Assembly (NCBI RefSeq): GCF_034313845.1
Contig: NZ_JAVIWN010000004.1
Strand: one strand, 5' to 3'
DNA: 64,000 nt
Origin: Actimicrobium sp034313845
GTDB taxonomy: Bacteria; Pseudomonadota; Gammaproteobacteria; Burkholderiales; Burkholderiaceae_D
The translations under genes and the position numbers were made by a program. This document shows, piece after piece, positions 1 to 8,181 of the stretch (the stretch's first letter is position 1; each line of letters starts with the position of its first letter). Below the pieces are notes generated by a model that saw only the letters and a program-made list of their open reading frames with translations, did no database searches and had not been told where the DNA came from.

Positions 1-1361
1 ACAAAATCGCCGACCTTGAGTTTGCGATGCGGTTCAAACGGTGGCTTGACGTAGACCACGCCATCGATTTCCGGCGCATCAGCCGACGAGCGCCCAACGC
101 CGCCGCTGCCATCAAGCGCATCAATCAACACGCGCAGTGTCTTGCCGACCTTGGCTTTGAGGCGCTTGGTCGAAATCTGTTCCTGCAACAGCATGACGCG
201 GCCACGACGTTCTTCGCGCAGTTCTTCCGGCACCGGATTGTCCAGTGCATTGGCGGTAGCGCCTTCGACTGGCGAGTAGGCGAAGCAACCCAATCGGTCA
301 ATTTCAGCTTCTTTCAGGAAGTCCAGCAGGTATTCAAATTCGGCTTCGGTCTCGCCGGGAAAGCCGGCAATGAAGGTCGAGCGGATCGTGATGTCGGGGC
401 TCATCGCGCGCCAGGCCTGGATGCGTTCGATGTTTTTCTCGCCATTGGCGGGACGCTTCATGCGCTTGAGCACATCCGGATGGGCGTGCTGCAACGGCAC
501 GTCAAGGTATGGCAGTACATGGCCTTCGTTCATCAGCGGAATGATCGCATCGACATGCGGATACGGATAAACGTAGTGCAAGCGCACCCAGGCACCATAC
601 TGTTTAGCCAGTTCGCCCAGTGCTTCGACCAGTTGCGTCATGTGCGTCTTGACCGGACGGCCATTCCAGAAGCCCATGCGGAATTTGACATCGACCCCGT
701 ATGCGCTGGTGTCTTGCGAAATCACCAGCAACTCGCGCACGCCGGCCTTGAACAGGTTCTCGGCTTCGAGCATGACTTCGGCAATCGGGCGCGAGACGAG
801 ATCACCACGCATCGATGGAATGATGCAGAAACTGCAGCGATGGTTGCAGCCTTCCGAAATCTTCAGGTAGGCAAAATGTTTTGGGGTCAGCTTGACGCCT
901 TGTGGCGGCACCAGATCGAGAAATGGCGCATGCGGTTTTGGCAGATGAATGTGAACCGCATCCATGACTTCACCGAGGGCATGCGGACCGGTCACGGCCA
1001 GCACTTTCGGATGGACTTTCAGGATGATGTCTTCACCGTTGGCATCCTTCTTTGCGCCCAGGCAACCGGTGACGATGACCTTGCCGTTTTCGTGCAGTGC
1101 CTCGCCGATCGCATCGAGCGACTCCTGTACCGCTGCATCGATGAAGCCACAGGTATTGACGATGACGAGGTCGGCACCATCGTAGGACTTGGCGGTCTCA
1201 TAGCCTTCTGCGCGCAGTTGCGTGAGGATTTGTTCGGAATCGACCAGGGCTTTGGGACAGCCGAGCGAGACAAAACCGACTTTGGGAGCGATGGCAGGAA
1301 AGACTGCAATAGGAATGACTGCGGGAATGACTGCGGGAATGACGACGGATGGACTGGACAT
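1..1361 (-). CDS. rimO: Ribosomal protein S12 methylthiotransferase RimO (3' end cut by window)
   Basis: Radical-SAM enzyme that adds a methylthio group to the aspartate of ribosomal protein S12. Reading the minus strand from the ATG at 1361 gives about 453 codons without a stop. Visible are the N-terminal [4Fe-4S] UPF0004 cysteines (SLGCPKALVDSE, NTCGF, TGCLGA) and the radical-SAM CxxxCxxC motif in SEGCNHRCSFCIIP. The last roughly 15 residues of the TRAM domain lie beyond base 1. RimO proteins usually start a few residues before PKVGFVSLGCPKA; here about 25 residues precede it, made of a VIPAVIPAVIP repeat encoded by a 12-bp tandem repeat, with no internal start codon to remove it. It follows phaC and phaR on the same strand. 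Family assignment is very secure; whether the N-terminal extension is translated is uncertain. Confidence 0.94.
   Translation of the reverse strand, partial: MSSPSVVIPAVIPAVIPIAVFPAIAPKVGFVSLGCPKALVDSEQILTQLRAEGYETAKSYDGADLVIVNTCGFIDAAVQESLDAIGEALHENGKVIVTGCLGAKKDANGEDIILKVHPKVLAVTGPHALGEVMDAVHIHLPKPHAPFLDLVPPQGVKLTPKHFAYLKISEGCNHRCSFCIIPSMRGDLVSRPIAEVMLEAENLFKAGVRELLVISQDTSAYGVDVKFRMGFWNGRPVKTHMTQLVEALGELAKQYGAWVRLHYVYPYPHVDAIIPLMNEGHVLPYLDVPLQHAHPDVLKRMKRPANGEKNIERIQAWRAMSPDITIRSTFIAGFPGETEAEFEYLLDFLKEAEIDRLGCFAYSPVEGATANALDNPVPEELREERRGRVMLLQEQISTKRLKAKVGKTLRVLIDALDGSGGVGRSSADAPEIDGVVYVKPPFEPHRKLKVGDF
1305..1340. repeat. 12-bp tandem repeat at the start of rimO
   Basis: On the minus strand the unit ATTCCCGCAGTC occurs twice perfectly (1317-1340), followed by a degenerate third unit at 1305-1316. 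It encodes the VIPAV-type repeat at the RimO N-terminus. The unit resembles the ATTCACGCACTG repeat in front of bamD (6140-6223). Confidence 0.8.
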
Positions 1362-1447
1362 GAGATAGGCGCGTAAAAAAGAGCACAAAAAGCGAAGCCG
1401 CCATTGTACCCTTTGCGTCGCCCCGGATCGGGCGGGTTCTTGCCTGA

Positions 1448-2008
1448 TTATTTCTTGTTCGACGGGTCCAGCGGATTGAACGGGAATGCACCGAACATCG
1501 ATTTGGTCTGGTTCTGCATTTGCTCCTGCATCTGCACGAACAGGTTCTTGCTCTGCTCGATGTAGTTGCTGGTGATCCCCTGCATCATCGGTCCCTGGAC
1601 ATTCATGAACTGGGTCCACATCTCGGGACTGAACGGTTTGCCTTCGTACATGCCCTTGGAATTGGAAGTCAGCTGGTTCTGGATATCGATGAAGGCCTGG
1701 ATATTTTTCTCCAGATAGTTGCCCATCATGCCCTGCATCGCGTGACCGTAATAGCGGATGATCTGCGACAGCGCTTCGCTGGAAAACATGGGCGAGCCGT
1801 TTGATTCCTCTTCGAGGATGATTTGCAGCAGGATGGCACGGGTCAGGTCGTCGCTGGTCTTGGCATCGACGACCATGAAGACTTCGTTCTCCAGCACCAG
1901 TTGCTTGACATCGACCAGCGTGATGTAGGAACTGGTTTGGGTGTCGTACAACCGACGGTTCGGATACTTCTTGATCAATCGATCTGCTGGTTTTTTAACG
2001 CTGTTCAT
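1448..2008 (-). CDS. phaR: Polyhydroxyalkanoate synthesis repressor PhaR
   Basis: DNA- and PHA-binding regulator that represses phasin and other PHA genes until granules form. The N-terminal PHB/PHA accumulation regulator DNA-binding domain is clear (KKYPNRRLYDTQTSSYIT, about residues 14-31), followed by the PHB_acc domain (QIILEEESNGSPMFSSEAL) and a glutamine/methionine-rich C-terminus. I chose the ATG at 2008 (MNSVKKPADR, 186 aa); a GTG four codons upstream at 2020 is possible. It lies downstream of phaC on the same strand with a 213-bp gap containing a hairpin and a TATAAT box (rc of 2089-2094), so it may have its own promoter. No phaA or phaB separates phaC from phaR, unlike the classical phaCAB-R order. 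Confidence 0.95.
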   Translation of the reverse strand: MNSVKKPADRLIKKYPNRRLYDTQTSSYITLVDVKQLVLENEVFMVVDAKTSDDLTRAILLQIILEEESNGSPMFSSEALSQIIRYYGHAMQGMMGNYLEKNIQAFIDIQNQLTSNSKGMYEGKPFSPEMWTQFMNVQGPMMQGITSNYIEQSKNLFVQMQEQMQNQTKSMFGAFPFNPLDPSNKK

Positions 2009-2106
2009 AGACCATTCCACTTATTGCGTCGCAACGCATCTTCGTTAATCACTACCGAATTGAACGCTCGTTCTTTTCGAGCTCCGCCATTATAGAGTCA
2101 AACTAA

Positions 2107-2130
2107 CCCGGCACTTCCGCATTTGCCGGG
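2107..2130 (-). terminator. Possible terminator hairpin between phaC and phaR
   Basis: CCCGGCA (2107-2113) pairs with TGCCGGG (2124-2130), a perfect 7-bp stem with a 10-nt loop. On the minus strand it is followed by a T-containing but interrupted stretch. It could attenuate phaC transcription before the TATAAT box of phaR. Confidence 0.4.
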
Positions 2131-2221
2131 GTTCCTGCATTGCTGATGCGACCGTGCTCACCGCAGCAAATTGCGTTGAGCGAGCGATTGCACCAGGACG
2201 CTCACCGCCGTTCACCGACGC

Positions 2222-3940
2222 TCAGCCCGCTTTGGCTTTGACGTAGCGACCCGGTGCTGGTTCGATGACCGGATACGCGGCATTGCCATACGCACGCGGT
2301 GCCACCTGTTTGCCGGCATACTTTTGCAGGAACGTGGCCCACGTTGGCCACCAGCTGCCGGGCTGCTCGGTGGATTTTTCCATCCATTCGGCAGCTGATT
2401 TGGCAGGCTTCTCGTTACTCCAGAAACTGCGCTTGTTCTTGGCTGGCGCATTGATGACACCGGCAATATGACCGGATGCACCGACGACAAACTGGTTCAG
2501 TTTCGGATGCTTCGGATTGAGCAGCGCCATCGACGCGTAGGCAGATGTCCACGGCACGATATGGTCTTCACGCGATGCATACAAAAACGTTGGCGCGGCA
2601 ATCTTGCCAAAGTCGACCGGCTCGCCCAGCACGCTAACCTTGCCCGGATGCTTGAGGCCGTCTTCGAGATACGTGTTACGCAAGTACCAGCAAAACATCG
2701 GACCCGGCAAATTGGTGCTGTCCGAATTCCAGTACAGCAGGTCGAACGCCGGTGGCGCTTCGCCTTTCAGGTAATTCGATTTGACGTAGCTCCAGACCAG
2801 ATCGTTGGAACGCAGACTGGAAAAAGTCTGGGCAAATTCCTTGCCTTCCATCAAACCACCTTTGCCGATGGCCTGCTCGCGCTGGACCACCGATTCTTCA
2901 TCGACGAACACGTCAATGATGCCGGTATCCGTGAAGTCGAGAAACGCAGTGAGCAGCGTCAGGCTGGCGACGGGCTTTTCGCCGCGCGCAAACAGCAACG
3001 CCAGCGCTGTCGACAGAATGGTGCCACCGACGCAGAAACCGAGCGCGTTGATCTGCTCCTGACCAGAAATTTCCTGCGTCACCGAGATCGCCTTGAACGC
3101 GCCCTCTTTGATGTAATCGTCCCAGGTCAGATGTCCCAGCGATGCATCCGGATTGCGCCACGAAATCAGGAACACCGTGTGACCCTGCTCGACCGCATAG
3201 CGCACCAGCGAATTCTCGGGTTGCAGATCAAGAATGTAGTACTTGTTGATACACGGCGGCATGATCAGCAGCGGCCGCTCGAACACCGTCTTGGTCAGCG
3301 GTTTGTATTGCAGCAGCTGGAACAGGTCGTTCTCGAAGACCACGGCACCTTCGGTCGTGGCGACATTTTTGCCGACTTCAAAGGCGCTTTCATCGGTCTG
3401 CGAAATGCGGCCCTTCTGCATATCTGCCAGCAATTGCGTCATGCCGCGCGTGAGACTCTCGCCTTTGGACTCAAGCAGCAATTGCTGTGCTTCGGGATTA
3501 GTCCCCAGAAAGTTTGCCGGCGACATCGCATCGACCAGTTGCTGCACATTGAAACGGATTTTTTCCTTGACCTTCGGGGTGGCCTTGACGGCGTCGCTCA
3601 TCGCATTGAGAAACTTCGCATTGAGCAAATAGGCCGAGGCATTGAATGCACCGGCCGGGTTGGATTGCCATGCCGGTGCGCTGAAGCGCTTGTCATTCGT
3701 TGCCGGTGTCGATGCACCCATTGTGTTTTGCCACAACGTGCCCAGCTCCTGCATGTACGCGACTTGCAGCGCCGCCATGGCGGACGGATCAAATTCGACT
3801 GCGGGCATCCCCGGAATGGCCGGCTGGCTTCCTGGTGTCGATGGCAACTGCAAAGGTTTCAGCAAATTCTGCCACTGGGTCGTGTCGGCCAACTGGGCCA
3901 TCCAGGCGGGCATTGCGGCAAGCGGATCAGGTCGAGTCAT
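2222..3940 (-). CDS. phaC: Class I poly(3-hydroxyalkanoate) synthase PhaC
   Basis: Polymerises (R)-3-hydroxyacyl-CoA into polyhydroxyalkanoate on the granule surface. The 572-aa protein has the N-terminal PhaC_N region (about 100-270) and an alpha/beta-hydrolase core. The lipase-like box GFCVGGT puts the catalytic cysteine at C303; the expected aspartate (REDHIVPW, D459) and histidine (GASGHIAG, H491) follow. Length and the absence of a PhaE/PhaR-subunit arrangement indicate class I, the short-chain-length type of Cupriavidus. The ATG at 3940 is used. It is the first gene of the phaC-phaR-rimO series, divergent from the small membrane protein at 3997. Confidence 0.97.
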   Translation of the reverse strand: MTRPDPLAAMPAWMAQLADTTQWQNLLKPLQLPSTPGSQPAIPGMPAVEFDPSAMAALQVAYMQELGTLWQNTMGASTPATNDKRFSAPAWQSNPAGAFNASAYLLNAKFLNAMSDAVKATPKVKEKIRFNVQQLVDAMSPANFLGTNPEAQQLLLESKGESLTRGMTQLLADMQKGRISQTDESAFEVGKNVATTEGAVVFENDLFQLLQYKPLTKTVFERPLLIMPPCINKYYILDLQPENSLVRYAVEQGHTVFLISWRNPDASLGHLTWDDYIKEGAFKAISVTQEISGQEQINALGFCVGGTILSTALALLFARGEKPVASLTLLTAFLDFTDTGIIDVFVDEESVVQREQAIGKGGLMEGKEFAQTFSSLRSNDLVWSYVKSNYLKGEAPPAFDLLYWNSDSTNLPGPMFCWYLRNTYLEDGLKHPGKVSVLGEPVDFGKIAAPTFLYASREDHIVPWTSAYASMALLNPKHPKLNQFVVGASGHIAGVINAPAKNKRSFWSNEKPAKSAAEWMEKSTEQPGSWWPTWATFLQKYAGKQVAPRAYGNAAYPVIEPAPGRYVKAKAG

Positions 3941-3996
3941 GCGAGGCTCTTCGTTTCAGGTATCGTTGCGGTTTATCGGAGTCGAACGGAATCAAC

Positions 3997-4260
3997 ATGT
4001 ATTTGTATCTGGTAGCCATCGCCTGGGTGTACGTTGTCTTGCTCATGGCGATAACGGAAATTTCATTCGTTGCCGGGGTGATGACTTTTTTCTTTTACTG
4101 CGCCTTTCCGTTAACGGTCATTTTATACGTGATGGGGTCGCCATTACGCAAGAGAAAGCGGCAAGCTGCAGAAAAAGCCAGGCGTCTTGCCGAAGCTGAA
4201 AACGAGAGCGGTGCCGAGGGCGAGAGCGCGACAGCGAAAACCGATTCTCCCAAACTGTGA
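3997..4260 (+). CDS. Small conserved-type membrane protein, unknown function
   Basis: 87-aa protein with two hydrophobic segments (about residues 3-20 and 24-47) followed by a basic stretch (RKRKRQ) and an acidic/alanine-rich hydrophilic tail. It is likely an inner-membrane hairpin with a cytoplasmic tail. The start ATG at 3997 is preceded by ACGGA, a fair Shine-Dalgarno; longer in-frame readings upstream overlap phaC antisense and are unlikely. It is divergent from phaC and ends 11 bp before the end of pgeF. I do not recognise the family. Confidence 0.7.
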   Translation: MYLYLVAIAWVYVVLLMAITEISFVAGVMTFFFYCAFPLTVILYVMGSPLRKRKRQAAEKARRLAEAENESGAEGESATAKTDSPKL

Positions 4261-4270
4261 CGCACTGCGA

Positions 4271-5022
4271 TCAAGCCAGCCAGATCAGCGACGCCATTCT
4301 TCCAGTCTGCCCGCTGCGCCGGAAAGAATAAAACTTGTCGTGTTCAGTGACCGTGCAATGCGTTCCACCTGCCACCTGCAAGACGCCCTGCCCGGCCAGC
4401 ACCCATCGCGCAAGCTGGTATAAATCGGCCAGATATTTTCCCTTGTGTTGAGGCCGCGCCGTAAAAGCCGCTGCGGCCAACGGGTTGCTTTCAACGAAGG
4501 CATCCACCACGTCACACCCCACCTCAAATTGTTGCGGACCGATTGCCGGACCAAGCCAGGCGAGCACTTCGCCGGCTCCTTTTTTCGCATCGCAGTGACG
4601 CTATTTTGTAGCACGCCACCAGCCAGTCCGCGCCAGCCCGCATGCGCTGCACCGACAACGGAACCGGACACATCGCATAACAGCACCGGCAAACAATCCG
4701 CCGTCAGAATCGCGCAGACCACCCCGGCCTGATCGGTGATGCTGGCGTCGGCTTGCGGCGCTCCCTCCACCTTGGCGGCATCGAGCACGATATTGCCATG
4801 GACCTGCGTGAGCCAGGCTGGCTCTGCCGGCAGCATCCCGCGCAAGCGCTCGCGGTGATGTCGGACCGCAGCAGGATCATCACCGACATGCAAGCCCAGA
4901 TTGAAGCCGCCACCCGACCGTCCATCATCGAACGGCGGCAGGCTGATCCCGCCAACCCGCGTCGTACTGATGGCCCGCACTTGACGTGGCAATGCCGGCC
5001 AGTCGGGAGTCAGGATCGTCAC
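4271..5022 (-). pseudogene. pgeF: Purine nucleoside phosphorylase / laccase-domain protein PgeF, frameshifted
   Basis: PgeF (YfiH) family, purine nucleoside phosphorylase with adenosine deaminase side activity. The N-terminal two thirds read from the ATG at 5022 and carry TQVHG, TADCLPVLL (metal-ligand Cys) and HAGWRGLAGG. After MRKKEPA the frame continues into unrelated sequence (KCSPGLVRQ), while the true C-terminus (WLGPAIGPQQFEVG, KYLADLYQLAR, GGTHCTV, RRSGQTGRMASLIWLA) continues in the next frame to 4271. The break falls at a run of six T at 4580-4585 (AAAAAA on the coding strand); one more A would restore a normal protein. It is either a real inactivating deletion, a phase-variable tract or a sequencing error. 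It starts 4 bp after rluD, the usual rluD-pgeF operon. Confidence 0.88.
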
Positions 5023-5026
5023 CCCC

Positions 5027-6094
5027 TCATTCCTCGACGAACTCCTGATACGAGTCGTCCATCATGTCCGGCTCGGGAATCCCGGCCGAGGCGATCAGTT
5101 CAGCGAAATCATCGGCCAGCGGTACGCGCCATTCGATGTCCTCGCCGGTGACCGGATGCACCAGACCAAGACGACGTGCCTGCAATGCCTGGCGATGGAA
5201 AGCCGGTGCCAGATGCTGCTTGCCGTAAAGCGTGTCTCCGACCAGTGCGAAGCCGATTGATTGCATGTGCACCCGAATCTGGTGGGTGCGGCCGGTTTCA
5301 AGACGGCAGCGCATCAGGCTGACCGGACGACGATCCAGCAGGCCCGATTCAATCCGTTCAAAGTGCGTGATGGCCGGCTTGGCAGACATGCTCTCGAGCA
5401 CGGCCATCCGGATCCGGTCGCGCGGGTGACGCCCCATCGACGCATCGATCGTTCCGCTCAGATTCGGGGTACCCCAGACCAGCGCAAAGTATTCGCGCTT
5501 GACGGTGCGTGCCGCCAGTTGACGTACCAGATCCGTGTGCACTTCGAGCGTCTTGGCGACCACCATCAGGCCACTCGTATCCTTATCAAGTCGATGCACG
5601 ATGCCGGCACGCGGCACGCCGATCAGCGCTGGCCAGTAATGCAGCAACCCATTGAGCAAGGTACCTGACCAGTTGCCGGAACCCGGATGCACGACCAGTC
5701 CGGCCGGTTTGTTGACGACGATGATCGCTTCGTCTTCATAGACGATATTGAGCGCCATCTCTTCGGGCGTGAAGGCCGTATCTTCAGGAGCAGCTTGCGG
5801 CAAAACGATGATATGTTCGTCACCGTACACAGTCATTCGCGTTTTTCCGACCTTGCCGTCAACGGTGACGAACCCATCGTCAATCCATTGCTGCATGCGG
5901 CTGCGCGAAAACTGCGGAACCAGACGGGCGACCACTTTGTCCAACCGGTCGCCGCAGTCGCCGGGGGTCAGGTCCAGTTCGATAGGCGGCATGTCAGGCA
6001 AGCCGCCGGTATATTCTTCCTGCTCGTCGATCTCGAGGTCGGGCAGGTTTTCCGCATCATCCAACGGTGGCGTTAATCTCACGGCAAGTCCCAT
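5027..6094 (-). CDS. rluD: 23S rRNA pseudouridine(1911/1915/1917) synthase RluD
   Basis: Makes the helix-69 pseudouridines of 23S rRNA. The 355-aa protein has an S4 RNA-binding domain (about residues 48-98) and a RluA-family catalytic domain with the motif HRLDKDTSGLMVVAKT (catalytic D170), plus the RTHQIRVH element. An acidic 35-residue N-terminal extension precedes the S4 domain. It is divergent from bamD and directly upstream of pgeF (4-bp gap), a gene order typical of proteobacteria. Confidence 0.96.
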   Translation of the reverse strand: MGLAVRLTPPLDDAENLPDLEIDEQEEYTGGLPDMPPIELDLTPGDCGDRLDKVVARLVPQFSRSRMQQWIDDGFVTVDGKVGKTRMTVYGDEHIIVLPQAAPEDTAFTPEEMALNIVYEDEAIIVVNKPAGLVVHPGSGNWSGTLLNGLLHYWPALIGVPRAGIVHRLDKDTSGLMVVAKTLEVHTDLVRQLAARTVKREYFALVWGTPNLSGTIDASMGRHPRDRIRMAVLESMSAKPAITHFERIESGLLDRRPVSLMRCRLETGRTHQIRVHMQSIGFALVGDTLYGKQHLAPAFHRQALQARRLGLVHPVTGEDIEWRVPLADDFAELIASAGIPEPDMMDDSYQEFVEE

Positions 6095-6139
6095 CGGCTA
6101 TAATCAGCCTATTGATTAATACTAAAAATTTACAAACAA

Positions 6140-6223
6140 ATTCACATAGCAATTCAAGCACTCATTCACGCACTGATTCACGCACTAATTCACGACATAA
6201 TTCACGAAGCGATTCTTGCAAAG
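6140..6223 (+). repeat. Seven tandem 12-bp units directly upstream of bamD
   Basis: Seven consecutive 12-bp units beginning ATTCAC or a close variant fill 6140-6223: two units are ATTCACGCACTG/A, the others diverge mainly in the last six bases. The array ends three bases before the bamD ATG (6227), so it occupies the place of the ribosome-binding site. Read in the bamD frame it is stop-free back to 6116 and would encode IHAL-like repeats, but no ATG, GTG or TTG opens it. Confidence 0.9.
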
Positions 6224-6226
6224 ACT

Positions 6227-7024
6227 ATGCAAAACAAATTATTGAAATGCGCCGCATTGGCGCTGGTGTTCACGATCTCGGCATGTGGCCTGTTGCCAGA
6301 GAAAATCGACGAAACCAAAAACTGGTCAGCGAGCAAATTATACGCGGAGGCACGCGACGAAATATCAAGCGGCAATTACGAAACCGGAATCAAACATTAC
6401 GAACGACTCGAATCACGCTATCCATTCGGCACCTACGCCCAGCAGGCTCAAATGGAAGTGGCCTACGCCTACTATCGCCAGAGCGACCAGGCACAGGCAT
6501 TGGCAGCCGTCGAACGCTTCATCCGGCTGCACCCGAATCATCCGAACGTCGACTACATGTATTACCTGCGCGGCCTGATCAATTTCAATGACAAGCTCGG
6601 CCTGTTCGATTTCATCTCGCGCCAGGATGCCACCGAGCGCGATCCGAAAGCCACGCGCGAAGCCTTCGAGTCGTTCAAGCAACTGGTCGAACGCTTCCCG
6701 GACAGTGCCTACGCGCCCGACGCGCGCTTGCGCATGAAGTATCTGGTCAATGCCATTGCACAGCATGAAGTCCATGTAGCGAACTACTATTATCGACGCG
6801 GCGCGTATGTGGCAGCAGTCAACCGAGCACAGTTCGCCGTCAAGGAATATCCGATGGCTCCCGCCACCGAAGAAGCTTTGTATGTGATGACACGCAGCTA
6901 CGACGCGCTCGGCATTCCTGCACTACGTGACGATTCAAATCGGGTTCTGAACGAGAATTTCCCGAACAGCATTTACTACCGTGGCGGCCCAAAGGTGAGC
7001 GGACCGTGGTGGAAAATCTGGTGA
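6227..7024 (+). CDS. bamD: Outer membrane protein assembly factor BamD
   Basis: Essential lipoprotein of the BAM complex that inserts beta-barrel proteins into the outer membrane, anchored to the periplasmic face of the outer membrane. The 265-aa protein has a signal peptide and lipobox (TISAC, lipidated C20) followed by TPR-type repeats (for example SASKLYAEARDEISSGNYE and SRYPFGTYAQQAQMEVAYAY) and the conserved YYRGG near the C-terminus. Only a weak AAAG precedes the ATG because a 12-bp tandem repeat occupies the leader. It is divergent from rluD and followed by a strong terminator at 7058-7090. Confidence 0.96.
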   Translation: MQNKLLKCAALALVFTISACGLLPEKIDETKNWSASKLYAEARDEISSGNYETGIKHYERLESRYPFGTYAQQAQMEVAYAYYRQSDQAQALAAVERFIRLHPNHPNVDYMYYLRGLINFNDKLGLFDFISRQDATERDPKATREAFESFKQLVERFPDSAYAPDARLRMKYLVNAIAQHEVHVANYYYRRGAYVAAVNRAQFAVKEYPMAPATEEALYVMTRSYDALGIPALRDDSNRVLNENFPNSIYYRGGPKVSGPWWKIW

Positions 7025-7057
7025 GTTGAATCAAGAAAGATCTCGTACCAAAGTAGC

Positions 7058-7090
7058 GCCGTTCAGTGAAGCACTGAACGGCTTTTTTTT
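7058..7090 (+). terminator. Rho-independent terminator of bamD
   Basis: Perfect 11-bp stem GCCGTTCAGTG (7058-7068) with CACTGAACGGC (7072-7082), a 3-nt loop, then eight T (7083-7090). It separates bamD from the convergent cbb operon end. Confidence 0.95.
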
Positions 7091-7110
7091 TGCCAGTCGG
7101 TTCTCGGCAA

Positions 7111-8154
7111 TTACGCAAGCTGATACCGCTGGACCATCTGCGCCATCCCGATCACCTTGATTTTCGCCGCCTTGCCGCTGCAGCCGAAGGCCTCGAAACG
7201 CTCCACACACAGCATTTTCGCCGCAGTCATCGCCTCCTTGAAGAACTTGCGCGGATCAAATTCTTCCGGATGCTCGGCCATTGTGCGGCGCATGGCACCG
7301 GTCATGGACAACCGGATATCGGTGTCGATATTGATCTTGCGTACACCGTTCCTGATGCCGATAAGGATTTCTTCGACCGGCACGCCATAGGTTTCACGGA
7401 TGACGCCACCATGGCTGCGGATGATGTCCAGCCATTCCTGCGGCACCGACGACGAACCGTGCATCACCAGATGGGTCTCCGGGATACGGCGATGGATGGC
7501 GCGTATCCGGTCGACCGCGAGGATGTCGCCGGTCGGTTTGCGGTTGAATTTATAGGCTCCGTGACTCGTGCCGATGGCAATGGCGAGCGCATCGACGCCG
7601 GTCCGGGCGACAAAATCGGCGGCCTGCTCGGGGTCGGTCAGCAACTGCTCGTGTGACAGGATGCCGGTCGCACCCGAGCCATCTTCTTCACCGGCCTGGC
7701 CGGATTCGAGCGAGCCCAGACATCCCAGCTCGCCTTCGACCGACACGCCGATGCAGTGCGCCATCGCCACCACGTTGCGGGTGACATCGACGTTGTATTC
7801 ATAGGAAGAAGGCGTCTTCATGTCGGCCAGCAGCGAGCCATCCATCATCACGCTGGAAAATCCCGAGCGCATCGCTGCCTGGCACACGGCAGCACTGGCA
7901 CCATGATCCTGATGCATGCAGACGGGAATATGCGGATAGCTTTCGATCGCGCCCTCGACCAGTTTGCGCAGGAATACCTCGCCGGCATAGTTGCGCGCGC
8001 CGGCCGAGGCTTGCAGGATCACCGGGCTGTCGGTCTGATCGGCGGCCTGCATGATGGCCTGGATCTGTTCGAGATTATTGACATTGAATGCCGGAACGCC
8101 GTACTGATATTGCGCAGCATGGTCGAGCAACTGCCGTAATGAGATAAGTGCCAT
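7111..8154 (-). CDS. cbbA: Class II fructose-1,6-bisphosphate aldolase (CBB type)
   Basis: Zinc enzyme condensing glyceraldehyde-3-phosphate or erythrose-4-phosphate with DHAP in the Calvin cycle and gluconeogenesis. The 347-aa protein shows the class II metal site HQDHG, the acidic EGELGCLG loop, a GTSHGAYKF glycine-rich phosphate loop and HGSSSVP. The start at 8154 has an AAGGAG Shine-Dalgarno. It is the last gene of the cbb operon, 27 bp after cbbT. The CbbA assignment rests on sequence type and operon position. Confidence 0.95.
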   Translation of the reverse strand: MALISLRQLLDHAAQYQYGVPAFNVNNLEQIQAIMQAADQTDSPVILQASAGARNYAGEVFLRKLVEGAIESYPHIPVCMHQDHGASAAVCQAAMRSGFSSVMMDGSLLADMKTPSSYEYNVDVTRNVVAMAHCIGVSVEGELGCLGSLESGQAGEEDGSGATGILSHEQLLTDPEQAADFVARTGVDALAIAIGTSHGAYKFNRKPTGDILAVDRIRAIHRRIPETHLVMHGSSSVPQEWLDIIRSHGGVIRETYGVPVEEILIGIRNGVRKINIDTDIRLSMTGAMRRTMAEHPEEFDPRKFFKEAMTAAKMLCVERFEAFGCSGKAAKIKVIGMAQMVQRYQLA

Positions 8155-8181
8155 GAAAGTCTCCTTAGTGTGGTCTATGGT

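Noticed and set aside
27..1376. 449-codon plus-strand frame
   Set aside because: It is the antisense of rimO, whose iron-sulfur motifs are unambiguous on the minus strand; the plus product has no recognisable domain.
1448..3940. Complete pha biosynthesis operon
   Set aside because: Only phaC and phaR are present; neither thiolase (phaA) nor reductase (phaB) motifs occur nearby.
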